Shown: positions 33,824-42,660 of the stretch, in pieces
Layout: each line of letters begins with the position of its first letter
How positions within the stretch are numbered: the stretch's first letter is position 1
From: Streptomyces griseoviridis
GTDB lineage: Bacteria; Actinomycetota; Actinomycetes; Streptomycetales; Streptomycetaceae
Direction of reading: 5' to 3'
NCBI RefSeq assembly: GCF_005222485.1
Contig: NZ_CP029078.1
Location: 930,001-994,000, forward strand
Length of the DNA stretch: 64,000 bases
Notes under the pieces: generated by a model
What the model saw: only the letters and a program-made list of their open reading frames with translations
Database searches by the model: none
Told to the model about the DNA's origin: nothing
Made by a program: the position numbers and the translations under genes

Positions 33824-34389
33824 TGGACATCCGTGTCGTCGACGGCGCCGAACTCCTCGTCCACACCGCCGCCCTGCGCTCCGTCTACGCCGACGCCTTC
33901 CGCGCGCCGCCCTGGAACGAGGACGCGGAGAAGGCCGTCGAGTTCGCGGGCCGCCTGCCGGTGAACGTGCGGCGTCCGGGCTTCACCGCCGCGCTCGCCT
34001 TCACCGGTTCGCGGGTCACCGGCTTCGCCACCGCCTGGACCACCCCCTCGCCCTTCCCCACCGACCGCTGCCACCCCCAGGCCGCCGCCGGCCTCGGCCC
34101 CGAGCGCGCGGCGCGGTGGCTGTGCGGCTCACGCGAGATCGACGAACTCGCCGTCCACCCCGCCGCACGCGGCACGGGTCTCGGCGCCGGTCTCCTCGAA
34201 GCGGTCTCCGCCGAGGCCCCCGAGGGCCGTTCCTGGCTGCTCACCTCGCTCCGGTCGTCCCGCGCGCTGTCCTTCTACCGCCGCCAGGGCTGGACCCAGG
34301 CCACCCACCCCTCCCCCGGAGGCAGGGGTCTCGTGGTCTTCCTCGGCCCCCGCCATCCCGCCCGCTCCCTGGCCGCCCAGCCCCTGTGA
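33823..34389 (+). CDS. GNAT family N-acetyltransferase coupled to tsaD
   Basis: 188 residues; ATG 33823 overlaps the tsaD stop (TGATG). Acetyl-CoA motif A is visible as IDELAVHPAARGTGLGAGLLEAV, with LLTSLRSSRALSFYRRQGW as motif B. RimI, another GNAT enzyme, neighbours housekeeping tsaD, but this protein is not obviously RimI. The substrate is unknown. Confidence 0.85.
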   Translation: MDIRVVDGAELLVHTAALRSVYADAFRAPPWNEDAEKAVEFAGRLPVNVRRPGFTAALAFTGSRVTGFATAWTTPSPFPTDRCHPQAAAGLGPERAARWLCGSREIDELAVHPAARGTGLGAGLLEAVSAEAPEGRSWLLTSLRSSRALSFYRRQGWTQATHPSPGGRGLVVFLGPRHPARSLAAQPL

Positions 34390-34496
34390 GCCTCCACGGA
34401 CCCGACGAGTGAGGTACGGGCTCCCGTCGTCCACGCGCCCGGGACAGACGACGCGACGACATCCATGAAGGACCCTCAGCCCCGCCACCCGCCTGA

Positions 34497-35093
34497 TCAA
34501 CTGTCGGCGCGTACAGCTCCGTTGTCAGGGCCGCTGACCGCCGAGATGCCGGCGCGCAGGAAGGTCATGGCGGCGGCGATGTCCTCGCGGCCGGGTGCGG
34601 GGCCGAGCGAGCTGACGAGGGCCGCTGCCGCCGCGGCGGCCAGGCGGGCGTCGCGCGCGTCGGGCGGCACGCCCATCTCCTCGGCGAGATGACGTGCCCC
34701 GTTCTCGACGATCTCGGCCACCCGCGCCTGATGAGGGGCCTGGAGCTGGGGGTTGAGCGTGAGCATGCGGTCCGTGAGCGCGTCCAGCTCGTCCTGGTGG
34801 CTCCGCTCCTCGTTCAGCCAGTGTTCGAGGGCGTCGATGACGCTCCACCCCGGCTCGCGCTCGCGCACGGCGGAGAAGATCCGCTCCTCGACGGCGTCGA
34901 GGTGCGCGAGGGCGATGCTGAGCTTGGTGGGGAAGTACAGGGTGACCGTGCGCCGGGAGACCCCGGCCTTCTCGGAGATGTCCGTGATGGTGGCCGCGTC
35001 GTAACCGCGCTCGGCGAAGAGTTCGTGGGCGGCGCTCACAATGGCCTCGCGTTTCCTGGCCTTGCCGCGCTCTCTGAGCCCCTCTGCCCTCAT
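34497..35093 (-). CDS. TetR family transcriptional regulator
   Basis: 198 residues from ATG 35093 (an in-frame GTG at 35111 is possible). The N-terminal helix-turn-helix is textbook: IVSAAHELFAERGYDAATITDISEKAGVSRRTVTLYFPTK. The C-terminal ligand domain is helical. It is divergent from the MMPL transporter gene 98 bp away, so it probably represses that gene and itself; a TTGC-N7-GCAA repeat at 35122-35136 is a weak operator candidate. Confidence 0.9.
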   Translation of the reverse strand: MRAEGLRERGKARKREAIVSAAHELFAERGYDAATITDISEKAGVSRRTVTLYFPTKLSIALAHLDAVEERIFSAVREREPGWSVIDALEHWLNEERSHQDELDALTDRMLTLNPQLQAPHQARVAEIVENGARHLAEEMGVPPDARDARLAAAAAAALVSSLGPAPGREDIAAAMTFLRAGISAVSGPDNGAVRADS

Positions 35094-35191
35094 GACCAGC
35101 AACTCTACCACCGTGCTAATTTTGCCATGAGTGCAACTTTGGATCAGGGCGTGACGCTTACGTCCGTCCCGCGCGGAAGGAAGAATCGGAT

Positions 35192-37390
35192 ATGGCGTCT
35201 CGCCTGTATGCCTGGGCGCTCTGGGTGATCCGTCGCAGGGGACGGGTCACAGCCGGCTGGCTGCTGGTGCTCGCGGTGGTGGGAGGGCTGGCCCTCTCCC
35301 TGTCAGGCCGGACCAACGACGAGTTCACCGTCCCCGGCGTGGAGTCGCAACAGGCCCAGGACCTGCTGAAGGAGGAGTTCCCCCAGGCGTCGGGTGCGGT
35401 GGCCCGCGTGGTCTTCGCTTCGCCGGACGACGGGCGCGAGCTCACGGACCCCGGCTACGCCAAGGCCGTCTCGGCCGGCCTGAAGAAGGCAGCGGAGATA
35501 TCCGGCGTCACGGCCGTGACGGACCCGGCACAGACCCACACCGTCTCCGCGAGCGGCACCGTCGCCTACGCCGACGTCACCTTCGACGTACCGCCCTCCG
35601 ACCTCTCCGAGCAGGCCAGGAGCGAGGTCAGGTCGGCGATGGACTCGGCGCGCGAGGCCGGGCTCGAAGTGGAGTTCGGCGGGACGGCGATGGCTCCCCG
35701 CACGGAGATCGGCGGCATCCCCGAGGTCATCGGTGTGGTGATCGCCCTGATCGTGCTGGCCGTGACGCTCGGCAGCCTCATCGCCGCCGGTCTCCCGCTG
35801 GTCACCGCCGTGATCGGCGTCGGCATCGGCGTCCTGGGCGTCCTCTTCCTCACCCGCTTCGTCGACCTGTCCGGCACGGCCACCGTCCTGGCGGTCATGC
35901 TCGGCCTGGCCGTCGGCATCGACTACGCCCTGTTCATCATCGCCCGCCACCGTGAACAGCTCGCGGAACCCGGAAGCGATCTGGACGACTCGATCGCGCG
36001 GGCCGTCGCCACCGCGGGCAGCGCCGTCGTCTTCGCCGGTGCCACCGTCGTCATCGCTCTCGCGGCCCTGGCCGCCACCGGTATCCCGTTCCTGACGGCG
36101 ATGGGCCTCGCCGCCGCGGCCACCGTCCTGCTCGCCGTCCTCATCGCCGTCAGCCTGGTGCCCGCCCTGCTCAGCTTCGCCGGCGAGCGGCTGCGCCCCC
36201 GCCGCCCAGCGCGCCCCGAGCGTCCGGCCCGCGAGGCGGGTGCGTGGGGCCGACGCTGGGGCAGCGCCGTCGCCGCGAGGCCCGTCGTCGTCCTGGTCAC
36301 GGGCGTCATCGCGCTGCTGGCCCTCGCCGTTCCGGCTCTCGACATGCGCCTCGGGCTGCCCAGCAACGCCGCCCGCCCCACCGACTCGACCCAGCACAAG
36401 AGCTACGACCTGCTGACCGAGGGCTTCGGCCCCGGGTTCAACGCCGCCCTCGCCGCCGTCGTCGATGTCCGCGAGGTGCCCGACGACCGGCGGCAGACCA
36501 CCGTGACCGCGCTGCGCGCGAAGCTGGCCGAGGACCGTGGCGTCGCCGCGGTCGCCCAGCCCGTCGCCAACGCCCACGGCACCGTGTACGTCATCGGCGT
36601 GGTGCCCAGGACAGGCCCCGACGACCAGGCCACCACCGATCTCGTGCACAGGCTGCGGGACAACGCGCCGGCGGTCGGCAAGACCGGCGCGACCCTCTAC
36701 CTCGCCGGCACCACCGCGGCGGCCATCGACGTGTCCGGCAAACTCGCCGGCGCGCTGCCCCTGTTCGTCGCCATCATCGTCGTCCTGGCCTTCATCCTGC
36801 TCACCGCGGCGTTCCGGTCCCTGCTGATTCCCCTCAAGGCGGTCCTCGGTTTCCTGCTGTCCGTCGCCGCCGCGACCGGCGCCAGCGTGTGGGTCTTCCA
36901 GGACGGCCACCTCAACGGGCCGCTCTCGGTCGCCTCGGCGGCGCCCGTCACCTGCTTCCTGCCCGTGCTGCTGATCGGTGTGCTCTTCGGACTGGCCATG
37001 GACTACGAGGTCTTCCTGGTCAGCCGGATGCGCGAACACCACGAGCACACCGGTGAGGCGAAGGAGGCCGTCGTCGCGGGCATGGCCCGCAGCGGGCGGG
37101 TGGTCTGCGCGGCGGCGCTGATCATGACCGCGGTCTTCGCTGGATTCATCTTCAACGATGATCCGATCATCAAGTCGATCGGCTTCTCACTGGCCATCGG
37201 AGTCGCCATCGACGCCTTCATCGTCCGCATGGCCCTCGTCCCCGCGGCCATGGCACTCCTCGGCCGTCACGCCTGGAAGCTGCCCGCCTGGCTGGACAGG
37301 CTCCTGCCGCACATCGACATCGAGGGCGCCGGCCTGCCTCCTCGGGCTGCGACCAGCGCGGACAGGACTCCCGAGGCGTCCGCCGTCTAG
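35192..37390 (+). CDS. MMPL family RND-type membrane transporter
   Basis: 732 residues. Two repeats, each a membrane helix, a large extracytoplasmic domain and a helix bundle. The first bundle carries GLAVGIDYALFIIARHREQ and the second LFGLAMDYEVFLVSRMREHHE, the conserved Asp-Tyr pairs that relay protons in MMPL proteins. Likely a drug or lipid exporter controlled by the divergent TetR regulator. Ends with a short Pro/Ala tail before a strong hairpin. Confidence 0.93.
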   Translation: MASRLYAWALWVIRRRGRVTAGWLLVLAVVGGLALSLSGRTNDEFTVPGVESQQAQDLLKEEFPQASGAVARVVFASPDDGRELTDPGYAKAVSAGLKKAAEISGVTAVTDPAQTHTVSASGTVAYADVTFDVPPSDLSEQARSEVRSAMDSAREAGLEVEFGGTAMAPRTEIGGIPEVIGVVIALIVLAVTLGSLIAAGLPLVTAVIGVGIGVLGVLFLTRFVDLSGTATVLAVMLGLAVGIDYALFIIARHREQLAEPGSDLDDSIARAVATAGSAVVFAGATVVIALAALAATGIPFLTAMGLAAAATVLLAVLIAVSLVPALLSFAGERLRPRRPARPERPAREAGAWGRRWGSAVAARPVVVLVTGVIALLALAVPALDMRLGLPSNAARPTDSTQHKSYDLLTEGFGPGFNAALAAVVDVREVPDDRRQTTVTALRAKLAEDRGVAAVAQPVANAHGTVYVIGVVPRTGPDDQATTDLVHRLRDNAPAVGKTGATLYLAGTTAAAIDVSGKLAGALPLFVAIIVVLAFILLTAAFRSLLIPLKAVLGFLLSVAAATGASVWVFQDGHLNGPLSVASAAPVTCFLPVLLIGVLFGLAMDYEVFLVSRMREHHEHTGEAKEAVVAGMARSGRVVCAAALIMTAVFAGFIFNDDPIIKSIGFSLAIGVAIDAFIVRMALVPAAMALLGRHAWKLPAWLDRLLPHIDIEGAGLPPRAATSADRTPEASAV

Positions 37391-37412
37391 GTCCCGTCGC
37401 GGGCGAAACGAG

Positions 37413-37461
37413 CGCGCGGCGACCGATCCGCGCCCCGGGGGGACCCCCGTACCGGTCGCCG
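37413..37461. terminator. Bidirectional hairpin between MMPL and SDR genes
   Basis: CGCGGCGACCG (37413-37423) pairs perfectly with CGGTCGCCGCG (37451-37461). The 27-nt loop contains GGGGGGACCCCC-like text that could form an inner hairpin. It lies between convergent genes. Confidence 0.65.
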
Positions 37462-37488
37462 CGGTCCTTCCGGCGGGCGCCCCAGGTC

Positions 37489-38355
37489 TCAGCCGGCCGC
37501 GTGGGCGGCGAGGAGCGCCACGGTCTCCTCCCACAGCTCCCTCTGTGCGACCGGGGACCGGCCGGGTTCGGGGCAAGGCAGGCGGCGGGCGTCGCGTACG
37601 GAGAGGTAGCCGCCGCTGGTGCCCGCGAGCGACGGGTCGGTGGCGAGTCGCACGATGATGCCCGCGCCTGTCCGGGGGTCGCCGATCCTCAGGGTGTTCA
37701 GCACCCGCTGAAGGGCGGCGGACCCCGGCAGGTCGCGGCCCAGGCCGGTGGCGTTGAAGCCGGGATCGCAGCAGTTCACCGTGGTCAGGCCCGGCTCCAG
37801 ACGCCGGGCCAGCTCCTGCGTCCACATGATCGTCATCAGCTTGGTCAGCCCGTACCGGGACATCGACTCCCGGCGGGTGTGGGCGTCGGTGCGGCGCAGG
37901 TCCTCGGCCGGCGCGATGGCCTTGGCCCGCCGGGATGCCTCGGAGGCGACGTTGACGATCCGGGCCGGGGCCGAGGCGCCGAGCTTCTCCCGCAGCGCCT
38001 CCGTCAGGACGAAGGGGCTCAAGTAGTTCACGGCCGTCATCTCCGCGAAGCCTTCGGCGGTGACGCGCTGCGCGAAGGCGTGCAGGCCGGCGTTGTTGAC
38101 CAGCACGTCCACGCGCGGGTAGTACGCGGCGATCTCCTCGCCCGCGCGGCGCGCCTCACGGATCAGGCTGAGGTCGGCGTGGAAGACGTCGACGGGCGCG
38201 TCGGTCACCGCCCTGAGCCCGTCGACGAGGGCCGCGGCCCTGTCGCGGGAGCGAGCCACGGCGCCGACGCGGTAGCCCCGCCGGGCCAGCTCGACGGCGG
38301 CCAGGCGGCCCAGTCCGGAGGTGGCTCCGGTGATCACGGCGACAGGACGGTCCAT
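37489..38355 (-). CDS. SDR family oxidoreductase (retinol-dehydrogenase-like)
   Basis: 288 residues from ATG 38355. Rossmann motif TGATSGLG with ARS after strand 2 (NADPH type), NNAG in DVLVNNAGLHAF, catalytic Ser in VASEAS and Tyr/Lys in SRYGLTKL. Transcribed divergently from a MarR gene across a perfect palindrome, so likely the target of that regulator. Substrate unknown. Confidence 0.9.
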   Translation of the reverse strand: MDRPVAVITGATSGLGRLAAVELARRGYRVGAVARSRDRAAALVDGLRAVTDAPVDVFHADLSLIREARRAGEEIAAYYPRVDVLVNNAGLHAFAQRVTAEGFAEMTAVNYLSPFVLTEALREKLGASAPARIVNVASEASRRAKAIAPAEDLRRTDAHTRRESMSRYGLTKLMTIMWTQELARRLEPGLTTVNCCDPGFNATGLGRDLPGSAALQRVLNTLRIGDPRTGAGIIVRLATDPSLAGTSGGYLSVRDARRLPCPEPGRSPVAQRELWEETVALLAAHAAG

Positions 38356-38371
38356 CCCACAACCCCATTCG

Positions 38372-38383
38372 TGAGGTACCTCA
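38372..38383. promoter_or_regulatory. Palindromic MarR operator candidate between SDR and MarR genes
   Basis: TGAGGTACCTCA is a perfect 12-bp palindrome in the 57-bp divergent gap. It touches an in-frame ATG at 38383 that would otherwise be the longest MarR start, which argues for the later start at 38413. Confidence 0.6.
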
Positions 38384-38412
38384 TGATTATGGTGTGGGAC
38401 GATACCCGAACC

Positions 38413-38877
38413 ATGGAGGAGCACGGAACGACGACCACGGCCAGCACGCCGGAGCGGGTGGGCCTGTCCTTCCTCACCCTCGCCCACAGCCTGCGCGAAC
38501 AGGTCGACCAGCACCTGACGGCCACCGCGGGGCTGTCCCTCTCCCGCACCAAGGTCCTCCAGGCACTGGCCGGCCACGGCACGCTGCACCAGGCGGAACT
38601 CGCCACCGTCCTCGGACAGGCCCCGCGCTCCGTCACCCAGATCGTGGAGGGCCTGGAACGCCTCGGCCTGGTCAGCCGCACCGGCCACCCTGAGGACCGC
38701 CGCCGCAAGACCGTCACGCTGACACCCGCGGGCCGCACGGCCCTGGCGGCGGCGGAAGAGGCGGGAACGCACGCGCTCCGTCAGCTCTTCGGCCCACTGA
38801 CGCAGCGTCAACTAACAGATTTGGAAACGTTGTTGTCCCTTGTCAGGACCACCCTGACAGGCGACGAGGCGGGCTGA
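38413..38877 (+). CDS. MarR family transcriptional regulator
   Basis: 154 residues from ATG 38413; earlier in-frame ATGs at 38383 and 38389 overlap or touch the operator palindrome. Winged-helix core: LSRTKVLQALAGHGTLHQAELATVLGQAPRSVTQIVEGLERLGLVSRTGHPEDRRRKTVTLTPAGR, with the wing DRRRKTV. Probably controls itself and the divergent SDR gene in response to a small ligand. Confidence 0.88.
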   Translation: MEEHGTTTTASTPERVGLSFLTLAHSLREQVDQHLTATAGLSLSRTKVLQALAGHGTLHQAELATVLGQAPRSVTQIVEGLERLGLVSRTGHPEDRRRKTVTLTPAGRTALAAAEEAGTHALRQLFGPLTQRQLTDLETLLSLVRTTLTGDEAG

Positions 38878-39078
38878 CGCCCACCGTACGGCCTCGGACA
38901 CGCAATGCCCCCAACGCGGCTCGCGTTCGCCCTGCGCCAGCGCCGCTTCCGAGCGCGGCTTGCGCCAAGAGCGGTCTGTGACAGGACAGTTGGGCGGTAC
39001 GTTCGGCATGCGCGCGCCCTCCAGTCCCGGGTCGACGACGCCGATCGCAACCGGCACGACCCAGCTGAACGGCCTCGC

Positions 39079-39501
39079 TCAGCCCAGGAAGCTCAACCGC
39101 ACCCGCCGCTCGGGGTTGTCGGTGTTCGTGTCCACCAGGCACACCGACTGCCAGGTGCCCAGTTCGAGCCGTCCGTCGATGACCGGCAGGGTCGCGTGCG
39201 GCGGGACGATGGCCGGCAGGACATGGTCGCGGCCGTGGCCGGGGCTGCCGTGCCGGTGCTGCCAGCGGTCGTCGGCGGGCAGCAGGGTGTGCAGGACGGC
39301 GAGGAGGTCGTCGTCGCTGCCCGCGCCCGTCTCGATGACGGCCACGCCCGCCGTCGCGTGCGGGACGAAGACGTTGAGGAGGCCGTCGCGGCCGGCCGCC
39401 GCCTCCGCGAGGAACGCCTCGCAGTCGCGGGTGAGGTCGACCACGCGCTCCCTGGAACCGGAGGAGACGGTGAGGACTCGGGTGGTGAAGGCAGCTGACA
39501 T
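39079..39501 (-). CDS. YjbQ family protein (secondary thiamine-phosphate synthase-like)
   Basis: 140 residues. The UPF0047/YjbQ fold is recognisable from VFVPHATAGVAVIETGAG, HRHGSPGHGRDHVLPAIVPPHATLPV and LGTWQSVCLVDTNTDNPERRV. Members show weak thiamine-phosphate synthase activity; the physiological role is unclear. It is single and divergent from the sulfur leader peptide. Confidence 0.9.
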   Translation of the reverse strand: MSAAFTTRVLTVSSGSRERVVDLTRDCEAFLAEAAAGRDGLLNVFVPHATAGVAVIETGAGSDDDLLAVLHTLLPADDRWQHRHGSPGHGRDHVLPAIVPPHATLPVIDGRLELGTWQSVCLVDTNTDNPERRVRLSFLG

Positions 39502-39586
39502 GCTCCCATCCTGACCCATCCGCCGGGCTCGGCGAATCACCCGCCGCTCACGGGGTGACACGGCGGGTCCATTTCGCGAGACGCCA

Positions 39587-39616
39587 TTGACCGTGCGCGG
39601 GCCGACTGGCTACTTT
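39587..39616 (+). promoter_or_regulatory. Promoter of the leader peptide/ssu operon
   Basis: TTGACC (39587-39592), an 18-bp spacer and TACTTT (39611-39616), seven bases before the leader-peptide ATG at 39624. There is no ribosome site, so the transcript is predicted to be leaderless. Confidence 0.65.
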
Positions 39617-39623
39617 CCTCCGC

Positions 39624-39707
39624 ATGTTGCGTTCAGCCCTCCTCACCACGCGCGGTCACATCGACCTGCTGCGGGTGGCCTCCGCCGCGTGTCGCCGCGG
39701 CCGCTGA
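39624..39707 (+). CDS. Cysteine-responsive leader peptide upstream of the sulfonate ABC operon
   Basis: 27 residues. The core RGHIDLLRVASAAC matches the actinobacterial leader-peptide family found before sulfur-assimilation genes, where a late Cys codon lets ribosome stalling report cysteine supply. Only the RxHIDLxR...SAxC part is conserved. ATG 39624 is probably the first base of the mRNA. The following 130 bp are rich in GC stems (for example GCGCCGC...GGCGGCGC) that could form attenuator structures before ssuC. Confidence 0.9.
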   Translation: MLRSALLTTRGHIDLLRVASAACRRGR

Positions 39708-39839
39708 CGCCCTTCCCCCACTGATCCACCGGCACGCCCGCCGTCCCGCCGTCCCCGCGCCCACCCGCGCCGCGCGGCGGCGCACCGGCGCGGCCGCTCC
39801 CCCGCCTCCCAGGCCGCTCTCTCCCCCCATGGAGCCCCC

Positions 39840-40742
39840 GTGAGCACCAGCCACGCCCCACCCGGCTCACCCTCGCACGACATGTCCCCCAAGTCCGCAT
39901 CCGCGACGACCGAGGACCGGGACGACGATCCGGACGCGCCCGACCTGGAGACCCTCCGCCCCTCCGCCGCCCGCCGCACCCGCGTCCCCCGCTGGCTGCG
40001 CCGGACCACCGGTCCGGTGCTGCTCCTCGCCCTGTGGCAACTCCTCAGCTCCACCGGCGTGTTGAGCGCCGATGTGCTCGCCTCACCCGGCCGGATCGCC
40101 CGGGTCGCCGGTGACCTGATCGGCGACGGCTCGCTGGCCTCCGCGATGGGCACCTCGCTGCGCCGGGTGGCTCTCGGACTGCTCCTCGGCCTGCTGATCG
40201 GCGGCGGACTCGCCCTGCTCGCCGGTCTGTTCAGGGTCGGCGAGGACCTCGTCGACGCTCCGGTGCAGATGCTGCGGACCGTGCCGTTCGTCGGTCTGAT
40301 CCCGCTGTTCATCATCTGGTTCGGCATCGGCGAGACCCCCAAGGTCGCCGTCATCACCCTCGGGGTGACCTTCCCGCTCTATCTGAACGTGTACGCCGGC
40401 ATCCGTGGCGTCGACGCCCGACTCGTCGAGGCGGGCGAGTCGTTGGGGCTGACCCGGCGAGATCTGGTGCGGCACGTCGTGCTGCCGGCCGGGCTGCCCG
40501 GCGCGCTCACCGGGCTGCGCTACGCGCTCGGCGTGGCCTGGCTGGCGCTGGTCTTCGCCGAGCAGATCAACGCGGACGCCGGCATCGGCTTCCTCATGGT
40601 GCAGGCACGGGACTTCCTGCGGACCGACGTGATCGTGGTCTGCCTGATCGTCTACGCGTTCCTCGGTCTGCTCGCCGACTTCATCGTCCGCTCCCTCGAA
40701 AGGCTGCTGCTGCAATGGCGACCGACGTTCACCGGCCGGTGA
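39840..40742 (+). CDS. ssuC: Sulfonate/nitrate-type ABC transporter permease SsuC
   Basis: 300 residues from GTG 39840 (GGAG upstream). A Pro/Asp-rich cytoplasmic N terminus precedes about six membrane helices; the coupling loop EAGESLGLTRRDLVRHVVLPAGLPGALTGLR is the EAA motif of the SsuC/TauC family. Overlaps the ATPase gene by 28 bp. With the leader peptide, this points to import of organosulfur compounds under low cysteine. Confidence 0.9.
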   Translation: MSTSHAPPGSPSHDMSPKSASATTEDRDDDPDAPDLETLRPSAARRTRVPRWLRRTTGPVLLLALWQLLSSTGVLSADVLASPGRIARVAGDLIGDGSLASAMGTSLRRVALGLLLGLLIGGGLALLAGLFRVGEDLVDAPVQMLRTVPFVGLIPLFIIWFGIGETPKVAVITLGVTFPLYLNVYAGIRGVDARLVEAGESLGLTRRDLVRHVVLPAGLPGALTGLRYALGVAWLALVFAEQINADAGIGFLMVQARDFLRTDVIVVCLIVYAFLGLLADFIVRSLERLLLQWRPTFTGR

Positions 40743-41452
40743 CCGGGCAGGCGGTCCATGTCGAGGGGCTCACCCGCTCCTTCGACGGCCGCGCCGTCAT
40801 CGACGGCCTCCGACTCGACGTCCGTGCGGGCGAGTTCGTCGCCCTGCTCGGGCGCAGCGGCTGCGGCAAGTCCACGCTGCTGCGGATCCTGGCGGGCCTC
40901 GACCGTGACATCAGGGGCACGGTCCTGGTGCCGCGCCGCAAGGCCGTCGTGTTCCAGGCGCCCCGTCTGATGCCGTGGAAGAAGGTGTGGCGCAACGTCG
41001 TCCTCGGCCTGCCGGGCAAACCCGAACGGGCCGTCGCGGAGCGGGCGTTGGAGGAGGTCGGCCTCGCGCAGCGGTCCGACGCCTGGCCGAGGACCCTCTC
41101 CGGCGGTGAGGCGCAGCGCGCCGCCCTGGCCCGCGCATTGGTGCGGGAGCCCGATCTCCTGCTGCTCGACGAGCCGTTCGGCGCCCTCGACGCGCTCACC
41201 CGGGTCACGGCCCAGCGCCTGGTGGGCGAGTTGTGGCGGCGCAGGGGCTGCGCCGTGCTGCTGGTCACGCACGACGTGGAGGAGGCCGTCCTGCTCGCCG
41301 ACCGGGTCCTCGTGATGGACGGCGGGGTGATCGCGCACGAGCAGCGCGTCGACCTCGACCGGCCGCGTGCGGTCACCGACCCCCGTTTCGCAGAGCTGCG
41401 TGCCGGTCTCCTCGCCCGCCTGGGCGTCGACGCGACGACCGAGGCGGCCTGA
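40715..41452 (+). CDS. ssuB: Sulfonate-type ABC transporter ATP-binding protein SsuB
   Basis: 245 residues from ATG 40715 within the end of ssuC (GAAAGG upstream). Walker A GRSGCGKST, Q-loop VVFQAPRLMPWKKV, signature LSGGEAQR, Walker B LLLLDEPFGALD and H-loop VTHDVEEA are intact, as in SsuB/TauB. Powers the adjacent permease. Confidence 0.92.
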   Translation: MATDVHRPVTGQAVHVEGLTRSFDGRAVIDGLRLDVRAGEFVALLGRSGCGKSTLLRILAGLDRDIRGTVLVPRRKAVVFQAPRLMPWKKVWRNVVLGLPGKPERAVAERALEEVGLAQRSDAWPRTLSGGEAQRAALARALVREPDLLLLDEPFGALDALTRVTAQRLVGELWRRRGCAVLLVTHDVEEAVLLADRVLVMDGGVIAHEQRVDLDRPRAVTDPRFAELRAGLLARLGVDATTEAA

Positions 41453-41580
41453 ACTCCCGCTCACCGCAACCACGTTCCAGTCAGACCGCCGAGCCCCCCA
41501 CGCCCCGCCTCGGCGGCCCCGCGCCTGCTCCGTCCACATCCCAGGACCCGCCCCCCCCAGTTCCACAGAACGGATCCGCC

Positions 41581-42606
41581 ATGCGACGACACCTCGTCCC
41601 CACCGCCCTGTTGCTGCCCGTCGTCCTGCTGCTCGGTGCCTGCGGCGGGAACTCCGCCGCGGGCGCCGGGTCCGACGTCGACGGCAAGGGTTCGCTCACG
41701 CTCGACGTCGGTGACCAGAAGGGCGGCTCCGAGGCCATCCTGCGGGCCGCGGGAGAGCTGAAGGACCTCGACTACCGCATCGCGTGGTCGACGTTCACCT
41801 CGGGCCCGCCCCTGCTGGAGGCGGTGAACGCCGAGGCCGTCGACATCGGCGGGGTCGGCAACACCCCACCGGTCTTCGCGGCCGGCGCGGGTTCCCGGAT
41901 CAAGGTCGTGGCCGCCTGGCACGGCACGTCCGACGGCGACGCCGTCCTCGTGCCCGACGGCTCGAAGCTGACCGATCCGCGGCAGCTCAGGGGCAAGTCC
42001 GTCGCGGTGGCCCAAGGGTCGTCCGCGCACTACCAGTTGGTGGCGTCGCTCAAGGCGGCCGGGCTCGGCATCGGTGACGTGAAGGTGAAGTACCTCCAAC
42101 CGGCCGACGCGCTGGCCGCGTTCACGGCGGGCAAGGTCGACGCGTGGGCCGTCTGGGACCCGTACACCTCCCAGGTCCTCAGGTCGGGGCGGGGCCGGAT
42201 CCTCACCACCGGGAAGGGCGTCACCAACGGGCTCTCCCTCCAGGTGGCGTCGCCGAGCGCGCTCGCGGACCCCCGGAAGGCCGCCGCCGTCAAGGACTAT
42301 CTGGCGCGGCTGCGGCGGGCCACCGCCTGGGTGTACGGCCATCAGAAGGAGTGGGCCGAGGTGTGGGCGAAGGACACCGGGCTGCCCTACGAGGTGGCGC
42401 TCGCGTCGGTGCGGCGCACCAACGCCAGCCGGGTCGCGGTCGCCGTCGACCGGCCGCTGGTCGCCTCCGAGCAGCAGATCGCCGACGCCTTCACGACGCT
42501 GCGGCTGATCCCGGGGAAGGTCGACTTCGCGCGGTTCGTGGACACCCGCTACAACGGCGACCTGCCCGCGTCGACGTCCGCGCCGCGCGCCGTGAGGGGT
42601 TCGTGA
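41581..42606 (+). CDS. ssuA: Sulfonate-type ABC transporter substrate-binding lipoprotein SsuA
   Basis: 341 residues; signal with lipobox LLLGACGG. NMT1/SsuA family: LDYRIAWSTFTSGPPLLEAVNAEAVDIGGVGNTPPVFAAGAG, VVAAWHGTSDGDAVLVPDGS, GKSVAVAQGSSAHYQL, KVDAWAVWDPYTSQV. These residues line the pocket for short aliphatic sulfonates; the actual ligand is not determined. Third gene of the operon. Confidence 0.92.
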   Translation: MRRHLVPTALLLPVVLLLGACGGNSAAGAGSDVDGKGSLTLDVGDQKGGSEAILRAAGELKDLDYRIAWSTFTSGPPLLEAVNAEAVDIGGVGNTPPVFAAGAGSRIKVVAAWHGTSDGDAVLVPDGSKLTDPRQLRGKSVAVAQGSSAHYQLVASLKAAGLGIGDVKVKYLQPADALAAFTAGKVDAWAVWDPYTSQVLRSGRGRILTTGKGVTNGLSLQVASPSALADPRKAAAVKDYLARLRRATAWVYGHQKEWAEVWAKDTGLPYEVALASVRRTNASRVAVAVDRPLVASEQQIADAFTTLRLIPGKVDFARFVDTRYNGDLPASTSAPRAVRGS

Positions 42607-42660
42607 GCAGGGCGGACGCGGAGGGGGAAGATCCGGCGCCCCGCCACCGTTGGTAGAAAC

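Noticed and set aside
35122..35136. TTGC-N7-GCAA as the TetR operator
   Set aside because: Four-base arms are too weak to list as a feature; noted only in the TetR entry.
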